Shown here: positions 39,141-47,131 of the stretch, piece by piece
Layout of the letters: every line of letters begins with the position of its first letter
Numbering within the stretch: the stretch's first letter is position 1
Assembly: GCF_014648895.1 (NCBI RefSeq)
Contig: NZ_BMRZ01000002.1
Location: 930,001-994,000, forward strand
Direction: 5' to 3'
Source of the DNA: Streptomyces tanashiensis
GTDB taxonomy: Bacteria; Actinomycetota; Actinomycetes; Streptomycetales; Streptomycetaceae
DNA: 64,000 nucleotides
Translations under genes and position numbers: made by a program
Notes under the pieces: model-generated
What the model saw: only the letters and a program-made list of their open reading frames with translations
Told to the model about the DNA's origin: nothing
The model's database searches: none

Positions 39141-40484
39141 TCAGCGCACCGGGGTCGTGGTCGCGAGGGCGTCCGCCGCGAGGGCCCGCACCACACACAG
39201 CACGCGGAACGCGGAGCGGCCGGTGTCGGTGCTCGACCGGATCACGCCGCTGACCAGCAGGTCGCGGACCGCGCGCCCGCAGTACGGCAGGGGCATGCCG
39301 GTCAGCCGGACGACGTCCTCCAGGACGAACGCGTCCTCGCTCGCGGCGCAGAGCGCGCCGATCAGCTCCCGGTGGCCGTCGGGCAGGGCGGCGAGGGTAC
39401 GGGCGACGCGCTCGCGGAGACGTGAGCCGGACGGGCCGTCGGCCAGGTGGTCGAGCAGCGGTGCCGGGTCGGTCTCGACGATGCCGCGCAGGGTGGCCAG
39501 GTCGCAGACGGTGAGCCAGGAGGCCGCCGCGGAGAGGGCGAGCGGGTGACCGTCGAGCCGGTGGCAGACCCACGCGACGTCCGCGAGGACGCGGTCGTCC
39601 GGAACGATGTCGGGGCGGACGTGGCGGAGGCGGCTGAGGAAGAAGCGGGCGGCGGGCGCGTCGGGGCGGACGCCGCCGGACGGGTCCGGAGCCTCCAGCG
39701 GGGAGAGGAGGAAGAGGCGTTCGCCGGGGACGTTCCAGGGTTCGTCGGCGGTGACGAGCAGGCGGAGTCCGGGCAGCTCGCGCAGCAGTCGGCTCAGGCG
39801 CGGGAAGTCGAGTCGTGCGGTGTCGACGCCGTCGAGGACGAGGAGCACGGCGCGGTCGCCGAGTGCGCCGGTCAGTTCGGGGAGCAGGTCGTCGGTCCGG
39901 CCGTGGCCGTGCAGGAACGCGGCGCAGTCGGCCGTCAGGGCGGCCGGCTGGTCGTCGCAGGCCGGCAGGCAGTCGGCGACGGCCCCGGGGGCGGTGTGCC
40001 ACAGCACCGGGAAGCCGGCATCGTGCAGGCGGGCCGCCGCCTCCAGGGCCAGTCTCGTCTTGCCGACGCCGCTCAGGCCGACGACGGTGATCAGCCGTTC
40101 GGCTCCGGAGCGCAGCTCGTCCGTGAGGACGGTGGCCTCGGCGTCCCGCTCGATCAGCGGGTGCAGCGGTACGGGCGGGGCCGGCCGCTCGGCGGTGAGG
40201 TGCCGGGCCCCGACGCCGAACCGGTGGCCGCGCCGTACCGCGTCCTCCAGGGCCGTGCGGGCGCGGGGGCCCAGGCGCAGGCCGTCGGCGATCAGCCGGA
40301 TGGTGTCGGCTCTCGGCCGCTGCGCCTTGCCCTTCTCCAGGTCGCGGATGGCGCGGACGCTGATGGTGGAGAGGTCCGCCAGCTCCTGCTGGGTCAGGCC
40401 GATGCGGAGCCGGTGGCCGCGTATGAGGGTGCCGAGTGCGGCGGTGGCCGTCACGGTGTCCTCCGGGGAGAGACTGGTCGTCAT
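39141..40484 (-). CDS. XRE-type HTH regulator with NB-ARC ATPase domain
   Basis: A 447-residue putative transcriptional regulator. Residues ~15-75 are a helix-turn-helix of the XRE class (IRGHRLRIGLTQQELADLS then VSVRAIRDLEKGKAQRP). An AAA/NB-ARC-like ATPase follows, with Walker A GLSGVGKTRLAL near residue 145 and Walker B AVLLVLDGVD near residue 220, then helical repeats. The start at 40484 has GGGAG 6 bases upstream; an upstream extension to 40580 has none. It reads towards NRPS1 210 bp downstream and is a good candidate for a cluster-situated regulator. The architecture resembles SARP-type regulators with the DNA-binding domain exchanged. Ligand unknown. Confidence 0.85.
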   Translation of the reverse strand: MTTSLSPEDTVTATAALGTLIRGHRLRIGLTQQELADLSTISVRAIRDLEKGKAQRPRADTIRLIADGLRLGPRARTALEDAVRRGHRFGVGARHLTAERPAPPVPLHPLIERDAEATVLTDELRSGAERLITVVGLSGVGKTRLALEAAARLHDAGFPVLWHTAPGAVADCLPACDDQPAALTADCAAFLHGHGRTDDLLPELTGALGDRAVLLVLDGVDTARLDFPRLSRLLRELPGLRLLVTADEPWNVPGERLFLLSPLEAPDPSGGVRPDAPAARFFLSRLRHVRPDIVPDDRVLADVAWVCHRLDGHPLALSAAASWLTVCDLATLRGIVETDPAPLLDHLADGPSGSRLRERVARTLAALPDGHRELIGALCAASEDAFVLEDVVRLTGMPLPYCGRAVRDLLVSGVIRSSTDTGRSAFRVLCVVRALAADALATTTPVR

Positions 40485-40789
40485 GAGAAGCTCCCGCTCG
40501 TCGAGTTGGGGCGGGTCTCCGGCCGGCGGCCCGGTGGGGCCGCCGACCGGGGGCCACGCCTCGCCGTCTGCTGGAAGCAATCGTCCGGACGCGACTATTC
40601 AGGGGGCATCCCGGCACTAAGGGCCGGCCGCGGTCCCGTGATAGCGCCGCAGGGCCCGTGATAGCGGTGCGGGCGGGGGGCCGTTCCGTGATAGCGGGGT
40701 GATAAGGCAGCGAGCGGTGCCGTGAATCCGCGGGTTCCTAAGTTGGTGGTCACAAGGAAGCGCCGCACACGACCGAGAGGCAGGACCCG
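40485..40789. other. Divergent promoter region of XRE regulator and small secreted protein
   Basis: A 305-bp non-coding stretch between divergent genes. Apart from the GTGATA repeats listed separately, it is unusually rich in G-runs around 40671-40680. No further gene or hairpin terminator is apparent. Confidence 0.6.
40635..40708. promoter_or_regulatory. Direct CCGTGATAGCG repeats
   Basis: CCCGTGATAGCG occurs at 40635-40646 and 40655-40666, TCCGTGATAGCG at 40685-40696, and a shorter GTGATAAGG at 40699. The GTGATA cores start at 40638, 40658, 40688 and 40699: steps of 20, 30 and 11 bp, so the copies face roughly the same side of the helix. They lie 80-155 bp upstream of the small secreted protein and upstream of the XRE gene. 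Probably a multi-site operator; the binding protein (SARP or XRE regulator) is inferred. Confidence 0.5.
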
Positions 40790-41035
40790 ATGTCGAACAC
40801 CACCGCCGCCGCCCGCACCACCCTCCGCGCCGCCGTCACCACCGCGCTGCTCGTGATCGTGACCGGTGCCGGTGTCCAGGCGAGCTGGGCCGACGACGCC
40901 ACGGGCAGCACCACGGGCACCACGGCCGGCTGCACCACCACGGGGACGGGCACCGGCGGCACCACGACCACGGGGGGCACCACCACCGGTGGCACCACCA
41001 CCCCGTGCATCAACGACAACAACCCCTGGGACTGA
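40790..41035 (+). CDS. Small secreted Thr/Gly-rich protein
   Basis: An 81-residue protein with a Sec-type signal peptide (basic/Thr-rich start, hydrophobic TTALLVIVTGAGV, likely cleavage after QASWA). The mature ~47 residues are almost entirely Thr and Gly (TTGTGTGG-type repeats) with two Cys near residues 48 and 73, ending PCINDNNPWD. GGCAGGA precedes the ATG. It is the only plus-strand gene within the NRPS region and lies between two cluster regulators, behind the GTGATA repeats. Function unknown; a surface peptide, a signal or a modified peptide precursor are all conceivable, and no modifying enzyme is adjacent. Codon use is normal for the region. Confidence 0.7.
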   Translation: MSNTTAAARTTLRAAVTTALLVIVTGAGVQASWADDATGSTTGTTAGCTTTGTGTGGTTTTGGTTTGGTTTPCINDNNPWD

Positions 41036-41058
41036 TCCAGGTCCGGTCCGCCGCGGGC

Positions 41059-44000
41059 TCAGCCGCCGGTCGCGAGCAGCCTCTCCGCCTCGGCGAGTTC
41101 CCGCCCCATCCGCCGCTCGCGGAACACCTCGACGGCAGGGACGAGCAGTTCCCGGGAGCGCCCCGGCTCCGCGTCGAGGAGACGGGCGAGGTCAAGGCGC
41201 GCCAGCGCGCCACCCCCAAAATCCATGACGCCCTCCCGTGCGGTCACCGCACGGTCGTAGAAGTCCCTCGCCCGGTCAGGGCGGCCCATGACGGCGAAGG
41301 CGTGCCCCAGGTCGCGGAGCAGGTGGCCCTCTCCGATCACGTCTCCGGAATCCCGGCAGAGCTCCAGGACCTCCGTGAAGGTCAGGACCGCCAGGTCGCT
41401 CCGGCCCTGTTCGAGCAGCAGCTGCCCGACGCGCCGCAGGGTGCGCGCCCGGCCGCCGGTGTAGCCGACCCCCTCGTAGATGTCGAGCGCCTCGTCCAAC
41501 TGGCTCTGTGCCGCCGCGATCTCGCCCTGCCGCATCCGGATGTGCGCGCTCTGGGTGAGGACGATCGCGCGGCCCACGACGTCGCCGGCCCGGTCGAAGT
41601 CGGCCAGGGACCTGCGGTACAGCTCGAGGGCCGAGGCGTCGTCGCCGCTCGTGCGGGCGATGAGGGCCATGTCGCGCCGGCACAGCGCCTCGCCCATCGG
41701 CTCGTCGAGCGCCTGGAAGACGTCGAGCGCCGAGTTCAGGGCCTGCCGGGCCGTGTCGAACTGGTTGCGGCTCATGTAGAGCGAGCCGAGCGAGGCCCGT
41801 ATCGCGGCGGTGCCGCGGAGGTTCCCCGCCTTGCGGACCGCGGCGAGCGCGCTCAGGTGGGTCTGTTCCCACAGGTCGTAGTGGCCGCGCACCTCGAACA
41901 GGGTGACGAGTGAGGTCGCGAGGTCCCAGCTGAGGTCGTGGAGGCCCGCGTCGGCGGTGTGCTCGACCATGCCGCACAGCGAGGCCTGTTCCGCGTCGAG
42001 CCAGGCCAGCGGATCGGCGAGCACCTCGTCCGAGTAGGAGGCCGGGGGTTCCCAGCGGGGCGCGTCGCCGTGCAGGACGGTGAAGTCCCCGCCGTACACC
42101 GTGCGGTGGGCCTGCTGGGCCAGGTGCATCCAGCCGCCCGCCATCCGGGCCAGGGCCTCCTGCCGTGTCTCGGGCGTGTGCTCGGCGGCGAGCTGTTCCC
42201 GCGCGTACACCCGGATGATCTCGTGGAAGCGGTACCGGAAACCGCCGGTCCGCTCCACTCCGGCGACGTCCAGCATCTGCACGTCGACCAGCGGTTCCAT
42301 CAGGTCCGAGGGAAAGGGGCGGCGGTCGTCGAGCAGCGCTCCCGCCAGCCAGCTCGGCAGGGTCGGTGCCTGCGCCATGCTCAGGAGCCGCAGCAGCCGG
42401 CGGTCCTCCGGCGCCAGGCCCTCGTAGGTGAGGGACAGGCTGGCGCGCATCGTCATCTCGCCGTGCGTCAGTTCGTCGAGCCGGTGCCGCTCGTTGGCCA
42501 GCCGCTGCACCATGGACGCCAGGGTCCAGTGCGGGCGGGCCGCGAGCCGGGCGGCGACGATCCGCAGGGCCAGCGGGAGCCGTCCGACCGTCCGGACCAG
42601 GGCCTCCGCCGCCGCGGCCTCGCCCGCGACCCGCTCGCGTCCGACGATCCGGGAGAGCAGTTCGAGCGCCTGGTCCTCGGCGAGCACGTCGAGTTCCACT
42701 CGGTGCGCCCCGGGCAGGGCGGTGAGGCGCGCGCGGCCGGTGACGAGGACGGCGCAGCCGCGGCTGCCGGGCAGCAGGGGCAGCACCTGGCCCTCGCCGG
42801 CGGCGTCGTCGAGGACGACCAGGACCCGGCGGGAGGCCAGTCGGGTGCGGTACATCTCGGCCCGCTCGTCCAGGGATTCCGGGATCAGCTGGCCGGGGAT
42901 GCCGAGGGCGCGCAGGAACCTGCCCAGGACCTCCTCGGGGGTGGCCGGGGTGCCGGTCGTGCCGCGCAGGTCGCAGTAGAGCTGGCCGTCGGGGAAGCCG
43001 GACTCGGAGAGCATGTGGGCGACGTGCACGGCGAGGGTCGACTTGCCGGTGCCGGGCTTTCCGGTGATGGCGGCGAGCCCGACCGTGGTGCGGCCGGGCC
43101 GTCCCGTCAGTGCCTCTTCGAGTGCGGCGATCCGGCCCGCGTCGGTCACGAAGTCGGCGACGGCCGCGGGGAGCTGGTGGGGTACGGCGTCCTGGCGAAC
43201 CGATTCTGCAGACGGCGTGGCCGCCGGGGCGGCCGCGTCGGCCTCCTCCTCCGCCTTCGCCACCGCCGGCCGTGCCGGTTCCTCGTGCGGCGCCTTCTCC
43301 CCCGGTGTGCGGACGGGCACGGCCCCGGCGGGCGCGGGAAGGCGGCCGGCGAGGATCGCCGCTTCCAGGTCCCTGAGCTCCCGGCTGGGTTCCAGACCGA
43401 GTTCCTCGGCGAGGAAACGCCGTGCGGTGCGGAAGGCCTCCAGGGCTTCGGCCTGCCGTCCCGACCAGTACAGCGCCTGGATCAGCTGGCCGCGCAGCTT
43501 CTCCCGCAGGGGGTGTTCGTGGGTGAGCCGCTGCAGTTCGCCCACGAGGCCGTCGTACCGGCCGAGTTCGAGTTCGAGCTGGATGCGGAGTTCGACGGCG
43601 TTCAGCCGTTCCTCGTTGAGCTGACGCGCCTTGTTGGCGAGCGGGCCGCTGTCGAGTCCCGACAGGCAGTCGCCCTGCCACAGCGTGACCGCGTGCCTCA
43701 ACAGCTCTACGGCCTGCGCGAGTTCACCCTGGTCGCGCAGCCGGCGGGCCCGTAAGACGAGGCTAGTGAAGAGCGCGGCGTCCACGTTGGCCGCGTCGGT
43801 GTGGAGCACGTATCCCGGGGGCCGGGTCGTGATGGAGACCTCGCCGTCCGCCCCGGCGAGCAGCTTCCGCAGCCGCGAGACGCAGATCTGCACCTGGGTG
43901 CGGGCGGTCTCCGGCGGGTTGTCCTCCCAGATGAGGTCCACCAGATGGTTGGTGCTGACCACCCGGTTCGTCTCCAGGAGCAGCGCCGCGAGGATCACCT

Positions 44001-44085
44001 CCTGGCGCCCGGGCGGGAGCCGCAGCGGCCCGTCGGGGCCGTGGACCTGCAGCGGCCCCAAGACCCGGAAGGCGAGGGGCGACAT
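41059..44085 (-). CDS. SARP-family transcriptional activator with NB-ARC and TPR domains (AfsR-like)
   Basis: About 1008 residues. Residues 1-95 are an OmpR-type winged helix (FRVLGPLQVHGPDGP ... NHLVDLIWEDNPP ... SRLRKLL), 96-245 the bacterial transcriptional activation domain, ~325-600 an NB-ARC ATPase with Walker A ITGKPGTGKSTLA and Walker B RVLVVLDDA, and ~690-1000 tetratricopeptide repeats. This is AfsR architecture, typical of pathway activators of antibiotic clusters. The ATG at 44085 is chosen because the conserved fold begins there; GTG 44127 (preceded by GGGGGAA) or TTG 44142 would add 14-19 residues. It contains a TTA codon at 43753-43755. Divergent from a SnoaL-like gene, convergent with the small secreted protein. 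Confidence 0.93.
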   Translation of the reverse strand: MSPLAFRVLGPLQVHGPDGPLRLPPGRQEVILAALLLETNRVVSTNHLVDLIWEDNPPETARTQVQICVSRLRKLLAGADGEVSITTRPPGYVLHTDAANVDAALFTSLVLRARRLRDQGELAQAVELLRHAVTLWQGDCLSGLDSGPLANKARQLNEERLNAVELRIQLELELGRYDGLVGELQRLTHEHPLREKLRGQLIQALYWSGRQAEALEAFRTARRFLAEELGLEPSRELRDLEAAILAGRLPAPAGAVPVRTPGEKAPHEEPARPAVAKAEEEADAAAPAATPSAESVRQDAVPHQLPAAVADFVTDAGRIAALEEALTGRPGRTTVGLAAITGKPGTGKSTLAVHVAHMLSESGFPDGQLYCDLRGTTGTPATPEEVLGRFLRALGIPGQLIPESLDERAEMYRTRLASRRVLVVLDDAAGEGQVLPLLPGSRGCAVLVTGRARLTALPGAHRVELDVLAEDQALELLSRIVGRERVAGEAAAAEALVRTVGRLPLALRIVAARLAARPHWTLASMVQRLANERHRLDELTHGEMTMRASLSLTYEGLAPEDRRLLRLLSMAQAPTLPSWLAGALLDDRRPFPSDLMEPLVDVQMLDVAGVERTGGFRYRFHEIIRVYAREQLAAEHTPETRQEALARMAGGWMHLAQQAHRTVYGGDFTVLHGDAPRWEPPASYSDEVLADPLAWLDAEQASLCGMVEHTADAGLHDLSWDLATSLVTLFEVRGHYDLWEQTHLSALAAVRKAGNLRGTAAIRASLGSLYMSRNQFDTARQALNSALDVFQALDEPMGEALCRRDMALIARTSGDDASALELYRRSLADFDRAGDVVGRAIVLTQSAHIRMRQGEIAAAQSQLDEALDIYEGVGYTGGRARTLRRVGQLLLEQGRSDLAVLTFTEVLELCRDSGDVIGEGHLLRDLGHAFAVMGRPDRARDFYDRAVTAREGVMDFGGGALARLDLARLLDAEPGRSRELLVPAVEVFRERRMGRELAEAERLLATGG
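43753..43755 (-). promoter_or_regulatory. TTA (bldA-dependent) leucine codon in SARP gene
   Basis: The in-frame codon for Leu in the segment TSLVLRARR is TTA, read as CTC GTC TTA CGG on the minus strand. TTA is the rarest codon in Streptomyces and is decoded by bldA tRNA, made late in growth. It sits in the activation domain, so translation of the whole activator would depend on it. Confidence 0.9.
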
Positions 44086-44300
44086 GTCCGGGAGTTCCTG
44101 GGATCTGTCCCCGATGTCGTCCGTCACCGATTCCCCCACCAAAGAAACGAGTTGACACGTCAGGTCCGAGTGAGGACAGTCTCCACAACCACCCCCGCCC
44201 TGTCCATGCCGTGAAGATCCCGGTCGGAGATAGAGGGGGGATAACGTGGAGTTGGCGGCTCCCCCCAGAATCCTGGCCGAGAGTGAAAGGGGCTCAGCCG

Positions 44301-44699
44301 TTGAACCGCCAAGATGACACGAGCACCGGGTTGCCGGGACAGGCCGACCTGGTCACCGCCGCGGGAATGGACCACGTCCGCCTGGTCTACGACTACCTCG
44401 ACGCCGGTGACCTCGACTCGTGCGCCTCCCTGCTGCACGACGGAGTGGTCCTCGAACTGCCGGGGCTGCCTGCGTTCCGCGGCCGTACGGCGGTCCTGCA
44501 CACGCACTTCGGGCGCTCCGCGCCGAGGGCGCGCTACGAGATCGACCGGGTGGTGGGCCAGGACCGCAGCGTGGTCGCCACCGGGCGCCGCGTGGTCCCG
44601 GGCACCGACGGACAGGACCTGCGCTTCGTCGACGTCTTCACGATCGCCGACGACGGCATGGTCCTCTCCTGTACCCGGTACTACCACGTGGCACCCTGA
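44301..44699 (+). CDS. SnoaL/NTF2-like small protein
   Basis: A ~132-residue cone-shaped alpha+beta-barrel protein of the SnoaL/NTF2 superfamily, whose members include polyketide cyclases, isomerases, limonene epoxide hydrolases and non-enzymatic binders. The pattern VRLVYDYLDAGDLDSCASLLHDGVV followed by FRGRTAVLHTHFG and FVDVFTIADDGMVLSCTRYYH is typical. The start is uncertain: TTG at 44301 has AAAGGGG 8 bases upstream and gives a normal length; ATG 44211 or 44368 are alternatives. It is divergent from the SARP gene and may share its promoter region. No obvious substrate; a role in tailoring the NRPS product is possible but unsupported. Confidence 0.75.
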   Translation: MNRQDDTSTGLPGQADLVTAAGMDHVRLVYDYLDAGDLDSCASLLHDGVVLELPGLPAFRGRTAVLHTHFGRSAPRARYEIDRVVGQDRSVVATGRRVVPGTDGQDLRFVDVFTIADDGMVLSCTRYYHVAP

Positions 44700-44756
44700 G
44701 CGACGCCCGAGGACGGACCCCACCCGTCCTCGGTCCGCAGCGCGGAGACGCGGGGG

Positions 44757-46265
44757 CTACAGCCCCGGACCGTTGTACGCGCCGCGGTGCGGCTTCGTGG
44801 TCGCGCTCACCGGGTTCCCCCAGTAGTCACGCCCTCCGTTGCCGCTGATCACGGAGCCGTTGTTCAGGCCGGGGGACGTGGCGCGCAGCTTGTAGCCGTC
44901 GACGGAGTGGATGGTGTCGCCGCCGGTGCCGGGGTTCACGAACTGCGGGTCGCCGGCGATGCCGTTGGCGGTCGGACGGGGCACTCCCTGGAAGACGTTC
45001 CACAGCCAGGAGATCCCGGCCGCGGTGGGCAGTCGGGAGTCGGTGGTCCCCACCCAGATGTTGTTCTCGACCACGCTCTCGTCGGGGAGCGTGATGTTGA
45101 ACTTCTTGTCCGTGCAGTAGAGGACGTTGTTGTACAGGTGCAGCGCGGAACGTCCCGCGCTGACACTGCTCATGCGGCAGTCGTTCTCGGAGATGTTGTA
45201 GCGGATGACCTGCTGGGCGCCGCCGATGGTGCCGCACCCGTCGCAGTCGAGGAAGAAGCCGCCGATGTTGTCGCGGCTGAAGTTGTACTGGATCGTGCAG
45301 GTGCCGGTGTTGCCCCAGTCGCAGTCGAACGCCTGGCTGTCGGCCACGGACATCCGTGTGATGCCGTACACGGCGTTCTTCTGGATGGTGGGGTTGTGGT
45401 CGCCGAGCACCCATATGCCGGCGAAGTTGCCGCCGGAGAAGGGGTAGACGCCGTTGCCGACGCCGGAGGCGTTGTTGTACTGGATCATGGGCGCGTCGGC
45501 GTAGCTGGCGATGATGCCGTCGCCGCCGACGTCCTTGACGGTGTTGTTCTCGATGAGGACTCCGGTGCCCTTGACGGCCATGGCGCCCACGCGGATCTTG
45601 AGGCCGCCGCCGCCCGTGTTGCTGATCTGGTTGTCGTGGACGTGGACGTCGTTGAGCGTCGAGTTCGTGCCGCTCGCGCCGGTGACGATGCCGGCGGACT
45701 GGACGAAGTCCTCCGTGGTCGGGCTGTTCTTGTTCGTCTGGCCGGCCACCCGGTCGATGACGAGGTTGCCGATGTCGTAGCCGCGGTGCGCCGTTCCGTC
45801 GGTGGCGGAGATCCGCAGACCGGTGCGGCGGGCGACGGTGGGGACGGGATTGGTGAGCTTGAGGTTGCTGATGCGCCAGTGGTCCTGATTGGTCAGGGAG
45901 ACCGTGTCGGGGGCGCCGGCGCCGTCGATCACGGGCAGGGCGCCGGTGCCGTACGCGGTCAGGGCGATGGGCGCGGCGGCGGTGCCGCTGCCCCGCGGGG
46001 CGAGGGCGCCGGTACAGGTGGTGCCGGAGGCGAAGGCGAGCGTGTCGCCGGGCCCGTACGTCTTCCCGTTGGCCTGTCCGACGCTGTTGAACGGCGCCGT
46101 CTGACTGCCGTCCCCCGCGGTCGCCCGTGAGCAGTCCACATAGGTGACGCTTCCCGCGGCGACGGCGGGTGCGCCGGGGAGGACGGCGGTGCCGCTGAGG
46201 GCGAGGGAGGCGGCGATGAGGGCGCGGCCCATCAACTGCCGTGCGGGCAAAGCTCTGATGGTCAT
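44757..46265 (-). CDS. Secreted right-handed parallel beta-helix protein
   Basis: A 502-residue exported protein. The signal peptide spans ~1-37 (MGRALIAASLALSGTAVLPG, cleavage near PAVAAG). The mature part shows the irregular Asn/Gly/Val-rich coils of a pectate-lyase-like beta-helix (VLIENNTVKDVGGDGI, PTIQKNAVYGI, VIRYNISENDCRM), with several cysteines that probably form disulfides (FDCDWGNTGTC, FLDCDGCG). Such proteins include polysaccharide lyases and glycosidases, but no catalytic signature is clear. AAAGG precedes the ATG. A palindrome about 80 bp upstream suggests regulated expression. It appears unrelated to the NRPS cluster and probably marks its right edge. Confidence 0.82.
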   Translation of the reverse strand: MTIRALPARQLMGRALIAASLALSGTAVLPGAPAVAAGSVTYVDCSRATAGDGSQTAPFNSVGQANGKTYGPGDTLAFASGTTCTGALAPRGSGTAAAPIALTAYGTGALPVIDGAGAPDTVSLTNQDHWRISNLKLTNPVPTVARRTGLRISATDGTAHRGYDIGNLVIDRVAGQTNKNSPTTEDFVQSAGIVTGASGTNSTLNDVHVHDNQISNTGGGGLKIRVGAMAVKGTGVLIENNTVKDVGGDGIIASYADAPMIQYNNASGVGNGVYPFSGGNFAGIWVLGDHNPTIQKNAVYGITRMSVADSQAFDCDWGNTGTCTIQYNFSRDNIGGFFLDCDGCGTIGGAQQVIRYNISENDCRMSSVSAGRSALHLYNNVLYCTDKKFNITLPDESVVENNIWVGTTDSRLPTAAGISWLWNVFQGVPRPTANGIAGDPQFVNPGTGGDTIHSVDGYKLRATSPGLNNGSVISGNGGRDYWGNPVSATTKPHRGAYNGPGL

Positions 46266-46345
46266 GACGCAACAACCTTTCTGGCGGTCGGGTGCGGCCA
46301 GAAATTAGGTGCGGGCGGTGATCGAGTCAATGCATTCCCGTCGAT

Positions 46346-46362
46346 TGATCGAATATCGATCA
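46346..46362. promoter_or_regulatory. Palindromic operator upstream of beta-helix gene
   Basis: TGATCGA-ATA-TCGATCA is a perfect 7-bp inverted repeat, with a related half-site TTGATTGGTCGATC starting at 46371. It lies about 80 bp upstream of the beta-helix start on an AT-richer stretch, as expected for a LacI- or GntR-type repressor site. The regulator is not in the window. Confidence 0.45.
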
Positions 46363-46529
46363 GCAGGCGGTTGATTGGTCGATCTCGGACGGGGGTGTAC
46401 GGGGGTGCGTGGTGGACGCGGCGGCCAGGGAAGCCGCCGCCGCACGGTCACCGTTGCCCGTCGTCGCCGGGCGCGCGAGCTTCGCCGTTCCCGCGCGCCC
46501 CCGCACCGCCCCCCGTACCGCCCGCCCCG

Positions 46530-46937
46530 TCAGAACCCGGCCGCGGCCGGCACGAGGCGGAGTCGGCAGGCGTCCACCGCGCTGTCGAGATGAGCGCCGA
46601 GGCCTGGATCGGGGGCCAGTACGGAAAGGCGGTGCAGGGTCAGCATCGCGTCCCAGGCCGACGTCCTGGCCAGGGACGACGCGCCCCACGAGACGTCCTC
46701 CAGGTGGGTCCAGAGGTGGGCCCCGAAGCCCAGATGAATCGTTCCTGCCCGGGATTCCTCCTCGTCGAGCGCTCGGCGCGCGGCCGTCAGGAAGGTCAGG
46801 GCGTCCTCGGCCCCCAGCGCCGTGACCACGACCCGGAGATGGGAGGCGGTCAGCCGCGTGACCTCGGACCAGCCGGCCGCGTCACCGAAGCGCTCGCACA
46901 GGCGTACGTTCAACAGGTGTTCCATGTGAGTGGTCAT
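46530..46937 (-). CDS. Hypothetical protein, helical, 135 residues
   Basis: I do not recognise this protein. It starts MTTHMEHLLNVRLCERFGD at 46937, with a second ATG at 46925; neither has a strong ribosome-binding site. Composition and codon use look like a true gene: amphipathic helices throughout (SHLRVVVTALGAEDALTFLTAARRALDEEE), no membrane segments or signal peptide, two Cys. It resembles neither transporters nor DNA-binding proteins. It lies alone between the beta-helix gene region and the amino-acid permease terminator, on the same strand as both. Confidence 0.5.
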   Translation of the reverse strand: MTTHMEHLLNVRLCERFGDAAGWSEVTRLTASHLRVVVTALGAEDALTFLTAARRALDEEESRAGTIHLGFGAHLWTHLEDVSWGASSLARTSAWDAMLTLHRLSVLAPDPGLGAHLDSAVDACRLRLVPAAAGF

Positions 46938-47072
46938 GCATGCACAGATACGTTTCCGCCGCCGACGGCGCCCGTCACGACACGCGGGTGGTGCCGCCCG
47001 CCCCCCGTACGGAGTGATCGGCCCCCGACGTCGTACGGCGCGCACGACACGAACGGCCCACACCCCGGAACG

Positions 47073-47112
47073 CCCGAGGACCGGGGCGACAGGAAGCGCC
47101 CCGGTCCTCGGG
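47073..47112 (-). terminator. Terminator of amino-acid permease gene
   Basis: A perfect 16-bp stem (47073-47088 with 47097-47112, arms beginning CCCGAGGACC) around the loop ACAGGAAG, 20 bases beyond the permease stop codon at 47132. Confidence 0.8.
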
Positions 47113-47131
47113 TGGGTCGGTGCCGGCCGGG

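Noticed and set aside
40790..41035. AfsS homologue
   Set aside because: Position beside an AfsR-like gene suggested it, but the TxDNHMP-type repeats of AfsS are absent and this protein has a signal peptide.
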